From Dichotomocladium elegans (taxonomy: Eukaryota; Mucoromycota; Mucoromycetes; Mucorales; Lichtheimiaceae): a stretch of 64,000 nt of DNA. The position numbers and the translations under genes are program-made. Below the pieces are notes generated by a model. It was not told where the DNA came from. It worked only from the letters and a program-made list of their open reading frames with translations, and ran no database searches. This document shows positions 1 to 12,087 of the stretch, one piece after another; position 1 is the stretch's first letter; each line of letters starts with the position of its first letter. Location of the stretch: NCBI GenBank assembly GCA_025716815.1, contig JAIXMN010000037.1, forward strand, positions 124,001 to 188,000, written 5' to 3'.

Positions 1-3000
1 GGATTCTCGGGTCCGATGTCAGAGAGCGTCTTCAAGCAATGATTGCCTTAGAGGTCGCGCTCCTTATTCTCTTGTGCGCTGCTGATCCCTCTATCTGTTC
101 TGATGCCATTACATGCTTTGGCCAGATCTGCCAGGAAGCGCGTTTATGCGATATTGCCGATGATCCCCATCAATCGGCTTCGGTTATGACTGACAATCTT
201 CCTCTTTATAATGAACTTACGTCAAGCATCGGGATTGTTGAGGGACGCAAGTCTCAACAAAAACGTATCCGCAGACTACTGCGTTTGATGACCCACAGTG
301 CTCCTGGAAATCTTGCAGCTTGGGAGGAGGCCTGGAAACGATGGAAGTATATGACTCCTTTGATCGTTAAACCACAAGAAGAGTTTGCATCGAGCGACCT
401 AGTGGAGGGTGGCCGAAAGGGCCCAGGATGGCATGACAAATTTCGTAATAACGCTGGGATCATCCAGGCACGGCAATCACCTACGCTTAATCCTCCGGTT
501 TCGTCCCGCATGGACTATGATAGTGACCGTGCAGCAGAGTGGCAGAACTATGCTGGATTTTTGGCTGCCCTTGGTGGTGTATGTCTGATGGCGGGTGCAG
601 CATCAACGCCGCCTTCCTCTTCATCTTCACTTCCAACGTGGGCGAATCAGCAGTCCAACTCCCAGACCAGCACGCCTAATGAATCGGCTCTGATGGCTGA
701 ACGATTTGTCACTGATATGATTGATCTCCTGGTTTGCGATAATGTCATCATCCGTGAATGGGTTCGTGAGATCCTGGGTACTGACTTATCTCCTGCCCTT
801 TATCCTATCATGTTCCGCCATTTTGAAGACACTCTTTCCAAATGCTTTGCAACGGATCGGGACCCAATTACTAGTCCTCGCTACACGCTGTTTGTTGAGC
901 AGGCGATTTCCGTTCTTAAGCTCGTTCTCGATCGTATGGATGAAACGGTCGATAATCTTTTTACAGTTGATTTTAGCGAGGTGGTTGCGCAGTACGCTCA
1001 ATATCTCAACAAGCTAAATGGCCAACACTCGATGCGTGTCAAGATAAAGATGTGCCAGCTTTGCGAAGTTCTGATGCTGCGTAAGGACCGCATCACATTA
1101 CGACAAGAATTCCGATTGCGAAACAAGCTACTCGAAATTATTGTCGAATGGACAAGTGACTTTAGCCTCAACCGTGACACCTCATCGCTTCGCACGAACG
1201 AGCCAACGGCTGCTGAAAACCTACAACTTGACCTTGATCTCGCGTGTTTGAAAACTATCCAAGTCTTACTGAATCAGTTACCCCTTCAGTCATCCGATCC
1301 TGTCCAAGAGGACGACTCTGTTCAGATCAAGAGTAGGATGTTTTACAAATACTTCTCATTTTTCCTCAAGCTGCTAAATCGATGCCGCATCTCAGAGGTA
1401 AGGTTAAATGAAGCTCCGTCGAATATGAGAAGCCCTAATGACATGATATTTTGCAGATTGAATCATCTCCTAGGGCAGCTCCTTCGCAGGTTATGGTTGT
1501 CAACAAGGTAGGGTACATATAAAAGTACTGGTGTTGATGTCTTTAACGTATCTACCGTATCAGAACAAGGAGTGCGTAACGGTGCTGGCGCCGCTCAAAA
1601 ACTATACCATTCTTGCGATGTCTAATCTGTTAAGCGCAAACGTGGATGCTGGTCTCAAATATTCGCTTTCGATGGGTTATCACGAAGATTCTCGCATTCG
1701 CACAGCATTTATGCAGGTCTTGACGAACATCCTTGATCAGGGTACCGAATTCGAAACCTTGGCAGAAACGGTGATGACAGACCGATATGAAAAATTAGTT
1801 GATGTGAGTACCGTTTTATTTCTTGGTTTATTTGCATTGACATAAGTTTAGATGATCGTCGAATTCGATTTGAATATTGCACTTTCTTTATGCGACGTCT
1901 GCCCATCGTCTGAAATTGATGAAATTGCGAATATACTCCTGGCATGCTTTGCATCACGAAACAAGACGTTGGTTCTCCTAGAGGCAATTATTGAGAAAGA
2001 GGTCGCCAGTACAAGTACGTGCGAGAAACGCGACGGACAGATGCTGTCATTCTTATTGATGCATGTCTATGAATATAGCCAGTGAATCTGACTTGTTTCG
2101 TAAGACAAGTATCGGCACACGAATGCTATCCGTCTTTGCCCGTAACTACGGCGCAGATTACGTCCAGTCAGTAATTCAACCCGTATTTCAGCAGCTGGTC
2201 GAATATCCCCCTGAAGCAAGGACTTTTGAGCTAGACCCAACTAAAGTGGGTCCTGGAGAAGACGCAGAAAGAAATAGGCAAAATGTTGTCAAGGCAACCG
2301 ATCTGTTTCTTAACGCAATTTGTGATTCTGCCAATCAGGCTCCTCAGCAAGTATCTGTTCCTCTATGTGATGAATCTGGAGATAGCGAAAAAAGCTCATT
2401 CATTTCCTAATAGAATCTTCCGTGAAGTTTGCAACTGTATCTTGCGATCAGTGGTCAAACGGTTTCCAGAGGCGATGCACAGTGCATTAGGTGCATTTGT
2501 CTTCCTGCGCTTCTTTTGCCCTGCTATCGTAGCGCCTGAATCCGAGGGCACTCTAGTGAGCAACACGGCAATCATACGAGAGATGCGTCGGGGTATGATG
2601 ATGGTCACCAAGGTCATCCAGAACCTTGCGAACAATGTCCTCTTTGGTGCCAAGGAAACATACATGATTGTCCTCAATGACTTTGTGACATCCAATTTTT
2701 ATAAGGTGACAAACTTTCTGCGAGAAATCTCACGTGTGCCGATTGCAGATACGAAGCACGCTGAGGCTACAGAAGCTTACCATTTGGACGATAAGGACTA
2801 TGCGATGCTCCATCGAATCCTCTCAGATAACATGGAGCGCATTGCGCGCGACCTAACCGCTCGCCGCATGCGTCATTTCAACAATGAGAAGTCGATAGCT
2901 GACTCGAAGGCGGTATTTGACAACTTAGCCAAGTTGCTGGCTCAACTTGGGAGACCACCCGAGATATCAAAGAAAGAGTTTGGTGCCATGCGCAGCTATC

Positions 3001-6000
3001 GGTATGCTGCTGCAAACCAGCTTTATGCAGAATTCATGCGCCGCAATAGCCATCGCAGCGTTGACGCTATTGTCTCCAAAAACATCTTTTACGAAGGCGG
3101 CGTGTCAAGAAACAGGCGACCTGTGTTTTATCTTATCCTGAGGAATATCATTGCAGACAGCATCGATTTTGAGTTATTGACCTATTACATCCTGCAGGTT
3201 AGATAGATGGATGATTTTGGAGTTTCCAAGTCAACGCCTTTTTCTAATCTCCCCAGTGTAGACTATTGAGCGGGTATCGAGCCAGCAGTTTGAAGTGGTG
3301 GTAGATCTGACACTCTTTGGACCCGCGAACGAGGTCCCATGCCAATGGATCAGTCAGCTACTGCAGTTACTACCATTTGACGCGACCGAAAATGTGGTTG
3401 CCATCCATATGTATAACCCCAACTCATCCTTTCGCAAATTCATGAAGCGACTGCAGAGGCCTGTATCGCACAAGTTCAGTAAATATTTTACTTCTTCAGC
3501 AACTCTCCTTGAGCTCCAGGAATACATCAACGTCTCCGAGATCCGTTTGCCAAATTCAACGAGTGAGTCAATCTTGATGAGGCTAGCTATAGCAACTGAT
3601 CGCTTTATTATTTATAGCTGCTCTCGAAACCGAACCCAATGCTGTCTATTTTCCGGTGAATAGGATTTCGCAATTCAAAGCACAAGTCCCGGTGACTGTG
3701 AAGATCAGCGCCGAGTATATTCAAATTATGACAGTTCGAAAGCAAGAGTTAATGTTCAATGTAAATGCGGTGACAAACGACGTATTTCACATTTCCGACA
3801 TTGAGGATATCTCAGTGGCGCCACCAGGCCGCGGTGTCAGCAGTGCGACCGAGTTCAGTTTCAAGTGCAACGGGGGCAAATCTCAAGTTACGCTCGCAAC
3901 TCCCAAGCGGGACGCCATGGTCAACGTACGTAAGATTATATTTGATCTGACCAGTAGCGTATATTTCTTATACTCACGTTTTTCCTCGGTTGCCTCCACT
4001 TCAGTCTCTTCGCCATAGCAAGCGGCGATACGAGATGTCACGACCATCCACATTGACCGATCGAGCCATCCGACCCAACGACGTCCCCGGTCGGCTGCTT
4101 AACATGGCCCTATTGAACATTGGAAGCGACGACCCTAGTCTCCGAGTGGCGGCTTATAATCTGCTACATGCTCTCAGCATCAACTTCAACTTTGATATTG
4201 GACGCCGGCTGCTAGAAGCCAAGGATTTGTGTCTCCCTGCAAACAATACCGAGTTCATTGTCAGCATCAGTGAGAAGATAGCGGCTTCTGAACCAGGCTT
4301 CACTTTGGAATTTTTAAGCGAATGTTTTGTTGGGTTCAACAAGTCATCCGAATCGCTTCGCTACTTGTGTCTCGACTATATGATACCATGGCTACCAAAT
4401 CTTGCACTCTACAGCCGGGGTTCGGCCGAGGAAGTATCAAAGGCGAAAGAAGTCCTCAGGCTTTTGGTTGATTTGACAGTAGCGCGCACAGATGTAAGTT
4501 TCTTTTTTTTTGCTAAGTGGAGACTTTTACATTGACCCTCCCGTTTTACGTATCCTTCCAGATGTACAAGCTCATACAAGCCAAGATATGGAAGACGCTT
4601 GGAAAGGTGGACGAGGTTCTAAACCTCGTATTAGACGTATTCACCCTCTACTCAATCCAACACGGCATTGGATCAGCTCAGGCGGAAGCGATGGCGGATA
4701 CGCTGGTGACCCTCTCTAATGTGGCCCTGCGTGGTAAAGTCATTTCACGGCTTCGGAAGGCGCTGCTAAAGACGTCTTCCAAACCGACGCGAAATCTGAA
4801 TGATCATCCGCTGTGGACCGAGATTGCAGTACTAATCCGGTTCATTCTTATGCTGTCGTTCAACAACCGTGGCCCGGTCAAGAGTTATATTCCAGAGATT
4901 TTCCACATTGTTACCCTTGTGGTCGGTGTCGGACCTAGTTTCCTCCGCGCTTCCGTCCATGGACTAGTGGTCAATATGATCCAGTCCCTCTGTACATCCA
5001 TGCCGCTCACCGAGACAAATTTCAAGAAGATGCAGCTCATCCTTACTGAACTATCCGACTCAAAGTCCCGTGTGCTATTTGGATTAGCGAGGCCTGGCAC
5101 CGGTCCATTCACCATTGGTTCCGATACCTTGTCTGATGTTGCAGAACCCATTCGTCTTGCCTCACTGGAGACGATTGTGATAATGCTCATGGACGTACTT
5201 CATTCGGGCGCGCCATCCACAGGTAAAGAAGTATGGATTTTCGAAAAAGAATTAAAAGCTTATCACCTCTCACCTAGATGTTGCGAATGCATGGCGAGCA
5301 CGGTGGATGGGCCTTATTGCCAGTACCGCATTTCAATTCAATCCTGCTGTTCAACCAAGAGCATTTGTGGTACTCGGTTGCCTGGGGCGCGATGAAATCG
5401 ATGACGATTTGCTCTATCAGATTCTTGTCGCTCTGCGAGGTGCTCTTGCAATTTTCAACGAGACCGATCCCTACTTGGTGCTGAGCATCATGATGTGCCT
5501 CAAGAACATTGTCGAGAGTCTACCGAGCGATTCGCATTATCTCCTCCCCTTGTTTTGGGTTGCAATGTCACTTGTCCAGCTTAACCACAGCCCCATATTC
5601 GGCCATGCTGTCGAATTTCTGCAGGCGGTACTTCGTGCACTTGACTCTGTGGAGATGTTTGTCGGCAACACTGTGGCGGAAGTCCTTCTGGCTGCGCGTG
5701 AGCCCATGGCGGACGTTGCACGAGAACTTGATCAACTATGCGGCGTCAATTTTGAGTCACACTTCTCTTTTGCTGTGGCTGGTACATTAATGAAGGGCTT
5801 ACGGCATAGCAATGCCAAGGACCCGATCTACCAGGGTTTATCGACGTTCCTCGATATTGAATGCAAGCAACGAGATATGAGCGACATGATTGAGGCGCGT
5901 GCGCTCGGCTATGTTATAGGGCTTTTGCCTGTCGCGGCAAAGAACGAGCTACTCAAGGACCTACTGCAGCTTTCTGGTTTGGACGATGCGGATATTAACG

Positions 6001-6434
6001 ATGTATACGCTCTGTTCGATCGCCTTGACATTCCCGACAACACGACAGCCCTTTTGCTTACCTCTTTCTTGGCAACGCAGCTCAATGCGGCTGACAATGA
6101 ATCGGAGCGGCAGTTCATCTATGCCCTACTGGCTGAATCAGCAATGGCTATGCCCGAAGTGTTTGCACTGGTGTACGAAATGCTACTGCCGGGAATGAAC
6201 CAGATTGTGATAAGCAGCGTGTCCCATTCCACGATCGAGTCGGTGAAATCGATCCTCTTGACGTCCTGCTCAGACCCTGCCTTCAATGATAACATCAATA
6301 GGCGGAACCAGAAGCTCTTGCTAGAGGAAATCGGGTTCAGTGCTCTCGGCGACCCGACCTTTGGAGCAGCTTCAACAAACGTACTAGAACACGCAAAATT
6401 AGCAAGCGAGCTTGTTGAGAAGCTCATTGCTTAG
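1..6434 (+). CDS. Neurofibromin/IRA-type Ras GTPase-activating protein (5' partial)
   Basis: This protein stimulates GTP hydrolysis by Ras at membranes and so switches off Ras signalling. The 5' end lies outside the window; the frame is open from base 3. Exons read 3-1397, 1457-1507, 1564-1803, 1852-2014, 2079-2350, 2382-3197, 3262-3562, 3618-3925, 4005-4493, 4562-5222 and 5278-6434. The RasGAP domain shows the arginine-finger segment DLFRKTSIGTRM and the core FLRFFCPAIVAPE. A CRAL-TRIO/Sec14-like module follows (LTLFGPANEVPCQW through VVAIHMYNPNSSFRKF), then a PH-like segment and a long helical C-terminus, the order known from neurofibromin and yeast Ira1/2. One junction is odd: linking PQQ to FREVCNC needs a 31-nt intron (2351-2381) or a one-base slip in an A6 run at 2388-2393. 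All other junctions keep frame. The family call is secure; the Ira/NF1 orthology is inferred. Confidence 0.93.
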
Positions 6435-6729
6435 ACCAAGAAAGAAAAAACACCCTAACCTCCTTCATGTACCTTTACATGCCTTTACCTTGATATGATA
6501 TCTCGTGCTCCTGATACTCGTTACCCTTCCATCTGGCTTCTTCCTATCGTAAATCTTTACTGTCATATAATGTCATCATCTTTTACACCCTCTCTTCATG
6601 CTTCCTCCGAGTTTCTGCAGATCTGCCTGCTTCAACAATAGTTTCTCAATATAACAAGGAATATGTACAAGAAAGAATTTAATGACGTGTTGACTTTCCA
6701 ACGTAAACCACATGAATGAATCCAATGAG

Positions 6730-7161
6730 CTACTGAACATTGATCTTCTTTGTGCTATGCTTTTTGGCTCGGGTCTTTGGCATAGAGATATCGAGAACAC
6801 CATCCTTGAAGTTGGCCTGGATATGTTCCTTGTCCACGGTGTCTGGAACAGGAATCGTACGAGAGTATGTGCCATAGCGGCGCTCTGAATAGCGGACGTT
6901 ATCTCTAGTCTCTTCTGTGGACGACTTGCTTTCGGCCGAGAATGTGAGCGAGTGGTCGCCAACATCCACTTGGATATCTTCCTTGTGAACACCAGGCAGC
7001 TCGGCATGCACATTGAACTGCTGCTCATTCTCGATTACTTCCACCGCAGGATTCAGGTGTCCAGACTGGCCAACGTCAAAGCCGCTATCCCAAAAGCGAT
7101 CTAGCATTTGGTTCATACGACGTTCGATAGGATTATGGGATCCCCAGTTGATTAAAGACAT
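6730..7161 (-). CDS. Small heat-shock protein, Hsp20/alpha-crystallin family
   Basis: This is a 143-residue intronless ATP-independent chaperone that binds unfolding proteins, normally cytosolic and induced by stress. The alpha-crystallin domain runs from about residue 35 to the end. It shows the family hallmarks AELPGVHKEDIQVDV, the Y-S-ERRYGTYSRTIPVP strand segment and A-FKDGVLDISMPK, followed by a short basic tail. The ATG at 7161 is the first in frame and sits 52 nt downstream of a TATAAAAG on the same strand. Single-exon structure is common for rapidly induced heat-shock genes and fits here among intron-rich neighbours. I did not find a clear heat-shock element in the upstream 300 bp. 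Confidence 0.96.
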   Translation of the reverse strand: MSLINWGSHNPIERRMNQMLDRFWDSGFDVGQSGHLNPAVEVIENEQQFNVHAELPGVHKEDIQVDVGDHSLTFSAESKSSTEETRDNVRYSERRYGTYSRTIPVPDTVDKEHIQANFKDGVLDISMPKTRAKKHSTKKINVQ

Positions 7162-7212
7162 AGTTGCTTGGAAGAGTTGAAGAGCAAAAAGCAGCTGGAT
7201 TGCTGCAATTTG

Positions 7213-7220
7213 CTTTTATA
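7213..7220 (-). promoter_or_regulatory. TATA box of the Hsp20 gene
   Basis: TATAAAAG on the minus strand lies 52 nt before the Hsp20 ATG, a usual position for a stress-inducible promoter. It is a sequence match only. Confidence 0.55.
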
Positions 7221-7700
7221 GTTTGCATGGGGTAAGGGGGTGGGGTTTAGTGTTCGATCCAATACCCTTGCATAAAGATTAGTGGGCTGCTTTTGCAAGT
7301 TTTAAAAAAAAAGGACATGGGGTTATAAGCCAACCGCACGGCTTGGTCTGCAGGATGCCTGCATATTGTTGTGCTATGTCACGTCAAACCTGTCTTGAGT
7401 GTCTCATTCCAGATGTTCGGATAAAAATCGAGCCGAACGTATTGCTTGTTGCGTAGGACGAGCCTTCAAGAAATATATACTTGTTACGTTTGATCTCTTT
7501 CGACCATAAATCCCTCGTGTGTTTTCTCGAGACACACACACAGGCTGCGTTGGGGTGAGAGTTAAAAAAATAAAAATAAAATTCAAGCCTGCTGCTTGGG
7601 CAAGAACAAGGCGTGCCTGGATAAATATATTCGCTCTCCGTCACAAAAGATCCTGGTCCTCTGGAGGGTGCTGCCATTTCTCTTTTCGAATATCTCCATC

Positions 7701-8399
7701 ATGGGTACGTAAAACCATCCATCCATCTATCCATATATCTCTACGAAGCAATCCAGCAATGCGCTTGTGGCCATCCCGATTCCCGGATGCTACATCCTTG
7801 ATTATGCCGGAAACGGGATAATCCTGCTGTTGCAACCTTTTCCTCCATTTCCCCCCCCACTAATTTGCGATCGAATAGGTAAGGGACAGCCTAGAGGTTT
7901 GAATGCAGCCCGTAAGCTTCGCGTGCATCGCCGTGAGCAACGCTGGGCCGACAAGCAATATAAGAAGCGCGCCATCGGTACCGCCTTCCGTTCTTCGCCT
8001 TTCGGCGGCTCCTCGCACGCAAAGGGCATTGTCCTGGAAAAGATGTAAGACGCCCACATTCAACAACACGACCGAAATGACATGCATCAAAGCCTGTGAG
8101 CGATTTTATCATCTGACACTCTCATCGATAGTGGTGTCGAAGCCAAGCAGCCTAACTCTGCCATTCGTAAGTGTGTCCGTGTCCAGCTTATCAAGAACGG
8201 CAAGAAGATCACTGCTTTCGTCCCCAACGATGGTTGCTTGAACTACGTCGATGAAAACGATGAGGTCTTGATCGCCGGTTTCGGTCGTAAGGGTCGTGCT
8301 GTTGGTGATATTCCTGGTGTTCGCTTCAAGATCGTCAAAGTGGCTGGTGTCTCCCTTCTTGCATTGTACAAGGAGAAGAAGGAGAAGCCCAGATCTTAA
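7701..8399 (+). CDS. RPS23: 40S ribosomal protein S23 (uS12)
   Basis: This is a core decoding-centre protein of the small ribosomal subunit. Exons are 7701-7704 (only ATGG), 7879-8044 and 8132-8399. The joined product begins [16 protein letters not shown] and continues through [32 protein letters not shown] and [17 protein letters not shown], ending KEKKEKPRS, which is uS12 along its whole length (145 residues). The loop KQPNSAIRK is the decoding-site segment. The start codon and one further base form the entire first coding exon, so a start chosen inside exon 2 would lose the true N-terminus. Both introns have regular GT-AG ends (gtacgt and gtaaga donors). There is no doubt about the family. 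Confidence 0.97.
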
Positions 8400-9966
8400 G
8401 AATGCTCTCGTCTCCTTTATTTTGTATATTCCCTCTTCACTCTCAATGGCGTATACGCACGATATACGCGCGATTTTATTGAAATGCATTCTATTGGTAA
8501 AAAACGATGAGACCGTAAAGGAAACGCATGGGCCATGGGCTAGATGATGTGTGTGTATTGAACTGGCGTCTCTCAGTTGCTCTTTCGAGATTGACTCCGT
8601 CTTTCCTTTTGGGCATGAGCATGGCAGGGTGGATCAGACGCGGACGATGTGGGTGTTGTTAGGACAATTGATCAGCATGATATAGGGGGGTTACAACACA
8701 AGCTAAACCCGCTTCGTTCATACAGCCTCCTCTTCCCGATCTTTCGATGTTCTGGTAGAAGCCGAATAATTTGTAGCCCTACCTCAAAAGGAATGCACTC
8801 TTATCTGCGTTTCACCCGGCGGCCCTTCAAGTACAAGGATAATAGAGTGAGCCTCCAGATGACGGAAGAATGTTCATGTCCTGCAACCTTCTCCATAAGT
8901 GGGTACAGTTCCCCGGCGACGGCCGGAAGGCTATGACAGCAAAAGCGTGGATTTCAGTCGAGGAAGTTACACCCAAAACGATAACGCTACAAAGCACAGT
9001 GTCAAGTCAAATATTGAAGAGACATGTTATAGTGACATTCTTAATAACTGCTATTCTTCATAACGGCTACAGCCAAACTCAGCATTACCTAAAAAGGCAC
9101 GCGCTTATTGTTCATTTCCCTTGGCGATAACCCTTACATATGGATGAACAAGTCGCAATCGGGCTCGGAAGCACAAGGCGGCGTCCTGGAGAAATGGAGA
9201 TAAAAACTGAACGATCCACAGCGCCCATTAGTCAGCATGTAGCGATGCTCTGGACATGGACAAAGTGAACATGGAACAACATGCCCGAGACATCAGCACC
9301 AAACACTTCAATGCCGCACACAAATCAGTTTCTTAGGGATGTCATGCAGCAAAACATCACCTACTCTTGAAAATGACCATGGACGCATGGCCTGGAAGGC
9401 AGCGATGATGATATAAGATGACTGAAGGAATTTAATATTCTTTGATCTACTTCCCTTAAAACAGTAATTGACCAGAACCCATATTTCCATTGAATGGAAG
9501 GACACTGTTTGTTGAAAACCTAGTATTGTTTGGGTGATCATGTACTATTTTGTCGGATATAAGAAACTGACAGGAAGTATCGATTTTACGATCCTTTCGA
9601 CGGTACAGGGATTCTTCATGCTCGATGCCATACTTTGCTAAGAGTGCGCTGTAGACACGATAGAATGTGCATATATCATGATGCTCTGTATGGGACCCGA
9701 ATCTGATGGCTTCCTTCGACCTCTACGATCGCGCAGCAAAGCAAAATGGGCGAAGATCTGATCGCCACTCAACTCACAGCTATGTTTGTCACATTATTGC
9801 AATAAACCATGTAAGGCAGGTGACCCCCCACCCCACAAGGTTTGTGGTCAATGCGAAGGGATTTTTGCTACAGCGATTTCAGAACCTTCGGAGAAATACA
9901 ATGCTTGAACAAATTTGTTTCGCGTTTGTTTTTTTAACTTGTCTACTGAGAGAGGTCCATCCCGCA
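8400..9966. other. Intergenic, no gene seen
   Basis: This stretch lies between RPS23 and the Myb-repeat gene, both on the plus strand. It is AT-rich in its second half and holds only short open frames without conserved motifs. It should contain the RPS23 3' UTR and the promoter of the Myb gene. A frame open from an ATG at 9706 runs into the Myb gene, but the added residues have no conserved content and include poly-T-encoded runs, so I treat it as leader. Confidence 0.5.
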
Positions 9967-11033
9967 ATGGTGCTTAATTTTTCCAAGCGATCCCTGCTAC
10001 TCCTACGCAATTCATTTCATTTCTCTTTTCAAAGCCGCCCATTATTCGTTTCAGCATATGTGTGCAAGGCAGCTGTGAATTTGTCTCGCGCGCGCCGGAC
10101 GTGGACAGAGGAAGAGACAAAACGGCTCCTGTATCTAGTCGAAAAGGAAGGCCCGCGATGGCCATACTTGGCGCAATTCTTTGATAATAGATCAACCGCG
10201 GTGCTTTCCAATCGGTACCGGGCCTTGACAGACAAGTCTTCGGTATCCGGCCCCTGGACCAAAGAAGAACTCACGGCTTTGAGAGAACTTACTCAAGGCA
10301 AAGACGATTTCGACGCCATCGACTGGGAGGCCGTCCGTGCGGGTCTGCCTCACCCTAGGAAATTGATACAGATTCAACTGACATGGAAACATTCAATCAA
10401 TCCACGCATACGCCATGGCCGGTGGACCGAAGAGGAAATCGAACGGCTGAGCGAGCTTGTCAAGATATACGGCATTGAAGACTGGGACGCGATCGCGAAT
10501 GGAATTGGCTCTCGCACCCGCCGTCAATGCCTAGAACGATGGAGGTGGCAGCAAGACAATGAAATTCAAAAAGGTAATGAAAATCAATGGAATGGATAGG
10601 AGTAAGCAATGAACAAACGTATATGCTAGGCCGCTTCACCGAGGCCGAAGATAAAGCCATTCTGGAGGCAGTAGAGCAATATGGAGAGAATTTTGCGCAA
10701 GTTAAAGAAGCCATCGGAAGCAAGCGGACAGCACGTCATATTTCACAGCATTACCATTATATGCTAGACAAAAAGGTCGACCGATCACCGTGGTCGCCCG
10801 AGGAGGAGAACACCATGTACGAGCTTGCGCTTAAGTATAACCATGATATGGCCAAGGTCAGACAAGAGATGAAGAGCAAGCGAAATTCAAAGGATATGTG
10901 GAACCATTTTTACAAGGTTCAACGCTCTCGCCAATCCAAACATCCAGCGGAAGATAAGCTGTCGCAACCCAAAAGTGAAGCAACATTAGAGCTTAATGAC
11001 TCCCATTTAGTATGGGATGACAAACATCACTAA
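9967..11033 (+). CDS. Protein with about five Myb/SANT-like repeats and a mitochondrial-like N-terminus
   Basis: Exons 9967-10573 and 10630-11033 give 336 residues. Successive Myb/SANT-like modules start at RRTWTEEETKRLLYLV, SGPWTKEELTALREL, HGRWTEEEIERLSELV, KGRFTEAEDKAILEAV and RSPWSPEEENTMYELA, each with spaced tryptophans or aromatics. The third has the best recognition helix (SRTRRQCLERW). Such proteins bind DNA. The first 35-40 residues (MVLNFSKRSLLLLRNSFHF and on) are basic, hydrophobic and free of acidic residues, like a mitochondrial targeting sequence. In-frame ATGs occur further upstream (for example at 9706), but that stretch looks like leader. The repeat architecture is seen; a role in nucleus or mitochondrion is inference, and the target sequence is unknown. 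Confidence 0.82.
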
Positions 11034-11106
11034 ACATGGGGTGATGATAGTAGATGAACCCACACTGTTCGCGTATTTATGGATGATGGCAAAATATACA
11101 TATTTC

Positions 11107-11971
11107 TCAGTAAATCCATGGAATCACAGCTCTTCTTGACGAGGGATATTCCGGGAACTTCTGACGATACCATGCCTGGGTACGCTTGGCACGTGGGATC
11201 AGGTTAGCTGCTGTGAGGGCAACAAATGCAGCGGCAGGAGCGCTGGGATAGGCAACTATCGCATAGCCCATCCATTCGACAATCTCACCAAAGTAGTTTG
11301 GACAACTCACCAATCGGAACAGACCATCGTGGGGTACGAAATAACGTGGCCCTTGCCCATGGCTCTGCTTACGCAGACGAAATAGCACCGAGTCATGGTA
11401 AATGTTGATGACCAGGCCAGTGAACCACAAACCTACGCCAAGTAACGTACGTGGCGTGGCCACATCAAAGGCGCGGCGGGCGTTCCATACACCATTCGTG
11501 TAACCATTCAGCACATTCACGATGACAGAGCAGACAAAGGTGACGATATGGACATTGGCTACGGAAGGAGCACGGTAAGGGTGGATGATGGCACGGTTCG
11601 CATAATGTGTTAGCCATAAAGCGCCTAGGAGTTTCTGACTCGGCTGCAAGGGAGTGCTGGAGATGAGATATATGGATATCGAATAGACTACTGGCGAAAC
11701 TGCTTCCATCACGCTCCACGCTAATTTCCCGGGCAAGTTCCAGCCGATCATTTGGTTCCCTGCAAAGCGGCCTGTACGTAGGTGTCATAAGAGACCGCAA
11801 TGAGCAAAACATAGGTCTATCTGTCTCTTCGCCATTACCGTATGGTGCGTCAATGTAGAAAAGAATAGGTGCTACGATGGGCGGCATAGCTCCGTATACC
11901 TTGAGCGCGGCATCATAAACTGCTGGAGAGCGCCACCATGTGATGAACTCTTTGATGCAACTGGTCAACAT
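11107..11971 (-). CDS. 3-oxo-5-alpha-steroid 4-dehydrogenase (steroid 5-alpha-reductase) family protein
   Basis: Exons 11839-11971 and 11107-11771 (minus strand) give a 265-residue multi-pass membrane protein. Enzymes of this family use NADPH to reduce the double bond of enone substrates such as 4-ene-3-ketosteroids in the ER. The C-terminal half has the family signature: GVGLWFTGLVINIYHDSVL, the LVSCPNYFGEIVEWMGYAI segment with its N-Y-x-G-E core, and the terminal KFPEYPSSRRAVIPWIY. The first in-frame ATG at 11971 gives MLTSCIKEFITWW, matching the usual start of the family. The substrate in this fungus is unknown; other polyprenol or enoyl reductases share the fold, but the C-terminus is closest to SRD5A1-type proteins. 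The gene is divergent from the CDF gene with only about 116 bp between start codons. Confidence 0.92.
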
Positions 11972-12087
11972 TATTGATATGAAAGCCTGCGGAGTTCCGG
12001 AAGAAGTGAGGCAAAAAAAAGCGGTCCATGCGAGTACCACTCCAGAAACTTGCTTTATTGTTTTTTTTATTGCTGTGCATCTGACTT
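11972..12087. promoter_or_regulatory. Short divergent promoter between the SRD5A-like and CDF genes
   Basis: Only 116 bp separate the two start codons, so both transcription starts and all control elements must lie here or overlap the opposite gene. It contains an A-run and T-run (12012-12019 and 12060-12067). No TATA box is obvious. Confidence 0.5.

Noticed and set aside
9706..9966. N-terminal extension of the Myb-repeat protein from an upstream ATG
   Set aside because: The extra 87 residues have no conserved content and include poly-T-encoded stretches typical of a leader.
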